A DNA stretch of 64,000 nt, taken from Enterococcus villorum. GTDB taxonomy: Bacteria; Bacillota; Bacilli; Lactobacillales; Enterococcaceae. The notes beneath the pieces are model-generated. The model was not told where the DNA came from. It searched no databases and saw nothing but the letters and a program-made list of their open reading frames with translations. The translations under genes and the position numbers were made by a program. This document shows, one piece after another, positions 57,468 through 64,000 of the stretch; position 1 is the stretch's first letter; each line of letters opens with the position of its first letter. The stretch is taken from assembly GCF_007990225.1 (NCBI RefSeq), contig NZ_BJWF01000006.1, forward strand, positions 23,771-87,770. Reading direction: 5' to 3'.

Positions 57468-59555
57468 ATGAACAAAAAGAACAATGGCATGATGAAAAAT
57501 GCCTTGTATTATGTCCTCGTAATCTTAGCGATGGTAATGGTCGTCTATTTTATTTTTGGTAACAACGGCCAACGATCGTCAGATATCGAGTACACAAAAT
57601 TTACAGAACAATTACAAGCAGGGAAGATCAAAGAATTTGAAGTCCAACCTGCAAATGGTGTATATAAAATCACTGGTGAATACAAAGAACAGCAAACAGT
57701 CGCAAATAGCGGTGGACTTGCTATCTTAGGTTCGACAGATACAAAAACAACCCATTTTACAACGATTATTCTGCCAAATGATACCACACTTAGCCAAGTA
57801 ACTGATTTGGCCAAAGAACATAATGTAGCTACGACAGTCAAAGAAGAATCAAGTAGTGGTGTATGGGTATCCTTATTGTTAAGCTTCTTGCCGATCATTA
57901 TCATCATTTTCTTCTTCTACATGATGATGGGACAACAAGGCGGTGGCGGCGGCGGTGGTGGCCGTGTCATGAACTTTGGAAAATCAAAAGCCAAAGAAGC
58001 AGACAAAAAAGCAAATCGTGTCCGTTTTTCAGATGTAGCTGGTGCGGAAGAGGAAAAACAAGAACTTGTGGAAGTAGTTGAATTCTTAAGAGATCCACGA
58101 CGGTTCGTTGAACTGGGCGCACGCATACCAGCGGGAGTTCTTTTAGAAGGACCTCCAGGGACTGGTAAAACATTACTTGCAAAAGCTGTAGCAGGAGAAG
58201 CGGGTGTACCGTTTTACTCTATTTCAGGTTCTGACTTTGTGGAAATGTTTGTCGGTGTTGGGGCAAGTCGTGTTCGTGACTTGTTCGAAACAGCGAAGAA
58301 AAACGCACCTGCCATTATCTTTATTGATGAAATTGATGCTGTAGGTCGTCAACGTGGCGCAGGCATGGGTGGTGGTCATGATGAACGTGAACAAACGTTA
58401 AACCAACTACTTGTTGAAATGGATGGATTTGATGGAAACGAAGGAGTAATAGTCATCGCTGCGACAAACCGTTCTGATGTACTTGACCCTGCTCTTTTAC
58501 GTCCAGGACGTTTTGACCGTCAAATTTTAGTAGGTCGCCCAGATGTTAAAGGTCGTGAAGCGATCTTACGCGTGCATGCTCGAAATAAACCGATGGCAGA
58601 CGATGTTGATTTGAAAGTTGTTGCACAACAAACACCAGGTTTTGCTGGTGCAGATTTAGAAAATGTTTTAAACGAAGCAGCGCTAGTTGCTGCTCGTCGT
58701 AATAAAAAGAAAATCGATGCTTCTGATATTGATGAAGCAGAAGATCGTGTAATCGCTGGTCCAGCTAAGAAAGATCGTGTGATCAGTAAAAAAGAACGCG
58801 AAATGGTGGCTTATCACGAAGCTGGTCACACCATTGTTGGTTTAGTCTTAAGTCGTGCACGTGTCGTTCATAAAGTAACGATCATCCCACGCGGACGTGC
58901 TGGCGGTTATATGATCGCTCTGCCAAAAGAAGATCAATTTTTGATGACAAAAGAAGATATGTTTGAACAAATCGTTGGATTACTTGGTGGACGTACAGCT
59001 GAAGAAATCATCTTCAATGTACAATCTACAGGGGCTTCAAATGACTTTGAACAAGCAACGGCATTAGCACGAAGCATGGTTACGGAATATGGAATGAGTG
59101 ATCGCTTAGGACCAGTTCAATATGAAGGAAATCATCAAGTGTTTGTTGGACGCGACTACGGTCAAACAAAATCATACTCTGAACAAGTCGCTTTTGAGAT
59201 TGATCAAGAAGTTCGTAAGATTTTGATGGAAGCACATCAAAAAGCGCACGAAATCATCGAAGCGCATCGTGAACAACATAAATTAATCGCTGAAAAACTG
59301 TTAGAGTTTGAAACATTAGATGCTAAAGCAATCAAATCTTTATTTGAAAAAGGTGTCATGCCAGAAGGTTCAGAATCAGCTAATTATCCAAGCGAAAAAG
59401 AAGCGCAAACTTTTGAAGAAGCAAAACGTGCTTTGGAAGAAAAAGACGCAGAAAAACAAGCGGAAGAAAAGAAAGATTTTGAACAAGAGAAAAAAGAATT
59501 AAATGAAGAAGATCATCATTCTACTTCTTCAGAAGATGATTCAAAAGATCAATAG
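57468..59555 (+). CDS. ftsH: ATP-dependent zinc metalloprotease FtsH
   Basis: A membrane AAA+ protease for quality control. Two helices (about residues 10-28 and 128-150) enclose the extracytoplasmic domain; then a Gly-rich linker, Walker A GPPGTGKT, Walker [12 protein letters not shown], the second region of homology, and the protease site HEAGH. The C-terminal tail is acidic and repetitive. At 695 aa it is normal. The SD AGGGAGG precedes ATG 57468. Terminator at 59564. Confidence 0.97.
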   Translation: MNKKNNGMMKNALYYVLVILAMVMVVYFIFGNNGQRSSDIEYTKFTEQLQAGKIKEFEVQPANGVYKITGEYKEQQTVANSGGLAILGSTDTKTTHFTTIILPNDTTLSQVTDLAKEHNVATTVKEESSSGVWVSLLLSFLPIIIIIFFFYMMMGQQGGGGGGGGRVMNFGKSKAKEADKKANRVRFSDVAGAEEEKQELVEVVEFLRDPRRFVELGARIPAGVLLEGPPGTGKTLLAKAVAGEAGVPFYSISGSDFVEMFVGVGASRVRDLFETAKKNAPAIIFIDEIDAVGRQRGAGMGGGHDEREQTLNQLLVEMDGFDGNEGVIVIAATNRSDVLDPALLRPGRFDRQILVGRPDVKGREAILRVHARNKPMADDVDLKVVAQQTPGFAGADLENVLNEAALVAARRNKKKIDASDIDEAEDRVIAGPAKKDRVISKKEREMVAYHEAGHTIVGLVLSRARVVHKVTIIPRGRAGGYMIALPKEDQFLMTKEDMFEQIVGLLGGRTAEEIIFNVQSTGASNDFEQATALARSMVTEYGMSDRLGPVQYEGNHQVFVGRDYGQTKSYSEQVAFEIDQEVRKILMEAHQKAHEIIEAHREQHKLIAEKLLEFETLDAKAIKSLFEKGVMPEGSESANYPSEKEAQTFEEAKRALEEKDAEKQAEEKKDFEQEKKELNEEDHHSTSSEDDSKDQ

Positions 59556-59563
59556 AAGAAGAC

Positions 59564-59596
59564 AAGAACCATGACAAAAGTCGTGGTTCTTTTTTA
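59564..59596 (+). terminator. ftsH terminator
   Basis: AAGAACCATGAC pairs with GTCGTGGTTCTT, then T6. Confidence 0.88.
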
Positions 59597-59723
59597 TACG
59601 TTTATTGTCTATTTTATTATCAAAACAATAAATAAACGAAAAGATAAAATTCATAAGTTGAAAATTATCAGCGTAACTAGTATGATTCACTATGAGTTCA
59701 AAAACGGGAAATGAGGTACATAA

Positions 59724-60611
59724 ATGGAAGATTATTTAATTAAAGCTCTAGCTTACGATGGGTTTGTACGCGCATACGCTGTTCAGGCAACAAACACTGT
59801 CGCAGAAGCTCAAGAACGACATGATACTTGGCACACGTCCTCTGCTGCGTTAGGTCGTACATTAGTGGGGGGGCTTTTATTGGGCGCAACCTTAAAAGGA
59901 GAAGATAAGTTAACCGTCCGAATCCAAGGGAATGGGCCAGCAAATGGGATTGTCGTGGATGCCAACGGAAAAGGGGAGGTCAAAGGGTATATCCAAAATC
60001 CACATCTAAGCCTGCCTTTAAATGAGGTTGGAAAAATTGATGTTCGTGGTGCTGTGGGAACGCAAGGAATGTTTAGCGTGACCAAAGATTTGGGCCTAAA
60101 GGAACCATTCTCTGGACAAACACCAATTGTTTCTGGTGAAATTGCCGAAGATTTTACTTATTATCTAGCGATCTCCGAACAAATTCCTTCTGCTGTTGGA
60201 TTAAGTGTTTTGGTTAATACAGATGATAGCATCAAAACAGCTGGTGGTTTTATGATTCAGATTATGCCGGGTGCAGATGAAGAAACGATCAGTAAAATTG
60301 AAGAACAGTTAAAAACAACGCCAAGAATTTCTACGTTATTAGATGAAGGCTTAACGCCTGAAGAAATTTTAGAAGGATTACTTGATACGAACGAGTTAAA
60401 TATTCTAGAAAAAATGTCTGTGCAATTTAAATGTGATTGTTCAAAAGAAAAATTTGGTGAAGCGATTATTGCGTTAGGGGCAAAAGAGATTCAAGCAATG
60501 ATTGATGAAGATCATGGTGCAGAAGCTGTCTGTTCTTTTTGCAATAGTAAATATGAATATAGCGAAGAAGATTTGTACAAGCTAAAAGCGGAAGCACTAG
60601 GAGGAAGTTAA
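59724..60611 (+). CDS. hslO: Hsp33 redox-regulated chaperone
   Basis: A holdase activated by oxidation of a zinc-bound Cys cluster. The four cysteines are in CDC (about residues 236-238) and CSFC (about 269-272) at the C-terminus. The N-terminal body opens MEDYLIKALAYDGFVRAYAVQATN. At 295 aa it is normal. It ends next to the dusB start with no gap. Confidence 0.96.
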   Translation: MEDYLIKALAYDGFVRAYAVQATNTVAEAQERHDTWHTSSAALGRTLVGGLLLGATLKGEDKLTVRIQGNGPANGIVVDANGKGEVKGYIQNPHLSLPLNEVGKIDVRGAVGTQGMFSVTKDLGLKEPFSGQTPIVSGEIAEDFTYYLAISEQIPSAVGLSVLVNTDDSIKTAGGFMIQIMPGADEETISKIEEQLKTTPRISTLLDEGLTPEEILEGLLDTNELNILEKMSVQFKCDCSKEKFGEAIIALGAKEIQAMIDEDHGAEAVCSFCNSKYEYSEEDLYKLKAEALGGS

Positions 60612-61607
60612 GTGGAACATACATGGAAAATTGGTCAGGTGGAGATCCCCAATCGAGTAGTCGTTGCACCGATGGCAGGAATTACTAATGCTGCTTTTCG
60701 CGTAACTGTTAAAGAATTTGGTGCTGGATTAGTCGTTTGTGAAATGATCAGTGACCAAGGCATTCATTTTCGAAACAAAAAAACGTTAGAGATGCTTCAT
60801 ATAGAAGAAACTGAACACCCATTAAGTTTACAAATTTTTGGTGGGAACAAAGATACTCTCGTTGAGGCAGCACAGTTTGTTCAAGAAAATACCGCAGCTG
60901 ATATTATTGATATCAATATGGGGTGTCCAGTGAATAAGGTCATTAAAGCAGAAGCAGGTGCCAAATGGTTATTAGATCCTGATAAAGTCTATGAAATGGT
61001 TCAAGCAGTTTCTTCAGCAGTAGATATCCCAGTAACCGTAAAAATGAGAATTGGTTGGGATGAACAACATATTTTTGCTGTACAAAATGCATTGGCCGCT
61101 GAAGCTGCAGGTGCCAGTGCCATTGCTATGCATGGTCGTACGAGAGTGCAAATGTATGAAGGCCAAGCGAACTGGGAAGTATTAAAAGAAGTGAAAAGTC
61201 ATCTTAAAATTCCGTTTATGGGGAATGGGGATGTAAAAACACCTGAAGATGCAAAAAGAATGTTAGAATACGTTGGCGCAGATGGGGTCATGATTGGACG
61301 AGCTGCTTTAGGGAACCCTTGGATGATCCATCGGACACAGCATTATCTTGAAACTGGAGAACTGATACCAGAACCTACGCCAAGAGAAAAAATAGCTACA
61401 GCCAAACTTCATTTAAATCGCTTAGTTGATCTAAAAGGCGAGGGGATTGCTTGCCGAGAATTTCGAACGCATGCTGCGTATTATTTAAAGGGAGTTTCTC
61501 GGGCAGCAAAAGTAAAAGTTGCCATTAATCAAGCAGAAAAACAAGCAGAAATCAATAAGCTGTTGGATCAGTTTTTAGAGAAAACAGAAAAAATATCTGT
61601 AAAATGA
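60612..61607 (+). CDS. dusB: tRNA-dihydrouridine synthase (DusB-type)
   Basis: A flavoenzyme that reduces uridine in tRNA. A TIM barrel opening VVVAPMAGITNAAFR, the catalytic Cys in NMGCPVNKV, KMRIGWD, MHGRTRVQMYEG and GNGDV/GRAALGNPW FMN-phosphate contacts. At 331 aa it is normal. GTG 60612 directly follows the hslO stop; its SD AGGAGGA lies in hslO. Confidence 0.95.
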   Translation: MEHTWKIGQVEIPNRVVVAPMAGITNAAFRVTVKEFGAGLVVCEMISDQGIHFRNKKTLEMLHIEETEHPLSLQIFGGNKDTLVEAAQFVQENTAADIIDINMGCPVNKVIKAEAGAKWLLDPDKVYEMVQAVSSAVDIPVTVKMRIGWDEQHIFAVQNALAAEAAGASAIAMHGRTRVQMYEGQANWEVLKEVKSHLKIPFMGNGDVKTPEDAKRMLEYVGADGVMIGRAALGNPWMIHRTQHYLETGELIPEPTPREKIATAKLHLNRLVDLKGEGIACREFRTHAAYYLKGVSRAAKVKVAINQAEKQAEINKLLDQFLEKTEKISVK

Positions 61608-61639
61608 TACAGTGAGATTCTAAATTTTTTGTGAGTTTT

Positions 61640-61673
61640 CAAGTCGAACTTTAAGTTCGGCTTGCTTTTTTTG
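61640..61673 (+). terminator. hslO-dusB terminator
   Basis: CAAGTCGAACT pairs with AGTTCGGCTTG, then CTTTTTTT. Confidence 0.88.
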
Positions 61674-61704
61674 TGTTTCATTGGCATTATAGGAAAGAGA
61701 ATAA

Positions 61705-63222
<1,518 letters not shown>

Positions 63223-63254
63223 TCCATTCATTAATTGCCGAAAAATGGCAACGA

Positions 63255-63352
63255 CAGAAGTATTTTACTCTGCGCAATTAAAAGATAGTCTTCTAAAATA
63301 GCTTTTCATATTTTTGGATTTTTGAGCATAAATTTCGCAGAAGCAATACTTT
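63255..63352 (+). repeat. Dispersed palindromic repeat, copy E
   Basis: Arms GAAGTATT...CTGCG..AATT and AATT.CGCAG..AATACTT flank a core TAAAATAGCTTTTCATATT (from 63294) nearly identical to copies B and D. As after ispE, the repeat lies between the stop and the terminator. Confidence 0.75.
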
Positions 63353-63372
63353 GATTGAAATTTATACATTTT

Positions 63373-63425
63373 AGAGCGTGAGGAGAAAGTATTCTTTACT
63401 TTTTTCTCATGCTCTTTACTTTTTC
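63373..63425 (+). terminator. lysS terminator
   Basis: AGAGCGTGAGGAGAAAGTA pairs with TACTTTTTTCTCATGCTCT, then a T-rich run. Confidence 0.88.
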
Positions 63426-63764
63426 ATCATCCTTAATAGAGTTAGAACATTTCAACGTGAAGTGAAAAAAATTATCGTTTAAATACATTTATGGCATTCT
63501 ATGTTTTTAGGAGGGACTTTGTCCCAAAAGATGTTACCTAAAAAGTGGTTGACCATCATAAAAATGATCAATTTTGAGTATGTTAGAATGTCAAGATAAC
63601 GATAGTCCACTAGTGTTTGAATATAAATGATAAATTGATGACGAATGATTGTATTTTTATAAATAGAAATGACTAACAATGATGCGTAAAATACGAATGA
63701 TTATTTTAAGAATAGAGAGATTGATCGTTGATTGAAAAAAACTTGGAAAAATACGAAAAATTCG
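63426..63764. other. AT-rich stretch before the promoter cluster
   Basis: No gene is supported; only short chance frames occur. Confidence 0.6.
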
Positions 63765-63793
63765 TTGACCGATAAAGTTTTAGTTGGTATATT
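63765..63793 (+). promoter_or_regulatory. Promoter P1 of a likely rRNA operon
   Basis: TTGACC (63765-63770), 17 bases, TATATT (63788-63793). Confidence 0.75.
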
Positions 63794-63858
63794 ATTATTT
63801 GTTCAAAAGTTATGAATCATAATTTCTGAACAAATTAAATAATAACTTTAAAAAGTTC

Positions 63859-63887
63859 TTGACGTGTGAGAGATCACATGATAAGAT
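63859..63887 (+). promoter_or_regulatory. Promoter P2 of a likely rRNA operon
   Basis: TTGACG (63859-63864), 17 bases, TAAGAT (63882-63887), within a repeated AAAAAGTTCTTGAC context. Confidence 0.75.
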
Positions 63888-63954
63888 AACGAAGTCGTTA
63901 AAAAAGAACCGATGAAGAAGCTTGGTTTCATCAAGAAAAACTTCAAAAAAGTTC

Positions 63955-63983
63955 TTGACAAATAACAAACGATAAGTTATGGT
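63955..63983 (+). promoter_or_regulatory. Promoter P3 of a likely rRNA operon
   Basis: TTGACA (63955-63960), 17 bases, TATGGT (63978-63983), in the same AAAAAGTTCTTGAC context as P2. No rRNA sequence is inside the window. Confidence 0.75.
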
Positions 63984-64000
63984 AAATGAGTTGCTGAAAC

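Noticed and set aside
63479..63679. 66-aa minus-strand open frame before the promoter cluster
   Set aside because: AT-rich chance frame with no start signal.

Overview
The window looks like a chromosomal segment of an Enterococcus from the E. faecium species group. The evidence is low-GC DNA, a SagA-type NlpC/P60 secreted antigen next to mreCD, an Ldt(fm)-type L,D-transpeptidase, a PASTA kinase/PP2C phosphatase pair, and Bacillus/Enterococcus housekeeping synteny throughout. SagA and the L,D-transpeptidase differ somewhat from the E. faecium proteins I remember, so a near relative (E. hirae, E. durans, E. lactis or similar) is as likely as E. faecium. The species is an inference.

Layout. 1-9.3 kb: pgsA, cinA, recA (SOS box and TTG start), rny, proC (reverse) and mprF. 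9.4-17.2 kb: ispE, the zinc operon adcA-adcC-adcB behind a Zur-like box, purR behind paired PurBoxes, glmU and prs. 17.1-21 kb: a TPP riboswitch driving thiT, an unknown reverse gene, a patatin-like phospholipase and a PC4/YdbC-like ssDNA-binding protein. 21-34.3 kb: the conserved yicC-hyp-gmk-rpoZ, priA-def-fmt-rsmB-prpC-prkC and rsgA-rpe-thiN block for RNA, translation and signalling. 34.4-37.5 kb: mreC, mreD and sagA for cell shape and wall. 37.6-40 kb: an AT-rich accessory islet with an unknown reverse protein, a membrane-anchored XRE regulator and, divergently, a secreted hydrophobic-peptide precursor whose signal-peptide start is broken by a homopolymer frameshift, overlapped by a 53-aa two-helix membrane ORF. 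40-48 kb: pepF, a VanZ-like gene, a gene-poor 700-bp stretch, a secreted subtilase, a coiled-coil protein, ldt(fm) and ldh. 48.2-63.2 kb: pth-mfd-flippase-rqcP-divIC-yabR-tilS-hpt-ftsH-hslO-dusB-lysS, matching the Bacillus pth-to-lysS region without its sporulation genes. 63.2-64 kb: a repeat, a terminator and three stacked strong promoters, most likely those of an rRNA operon just outside the window.

Cell-envelope genes recur: pgsA and mprF for phosphatidylglycerol and its lysylation, glmU for UDP-GlcNAc, mreCD, sagA, ldt, a flippase, divIC, and prkC/prpC as the signalling pair. Zinc, purine, thiamine and SOS control are each visible as a specific cis-element.

The most interesting non-routine items are (1) the secreted-peptide/two-TM/XRE islet with its frameshift; (2) a dispersed palindromic repeat family with a conserved core, three copies head-to-tail after ispE, one at the window start and one after lysS; (3) an in-frame 36-bp duplication inside a PASTA domain of the kinase; (4) a perfect 26-bp inverted repeat after thiT that is not an ordinary terminator; and (5) an ispE that is an orphan if this organism uses the mevalonate route as enterococci do.
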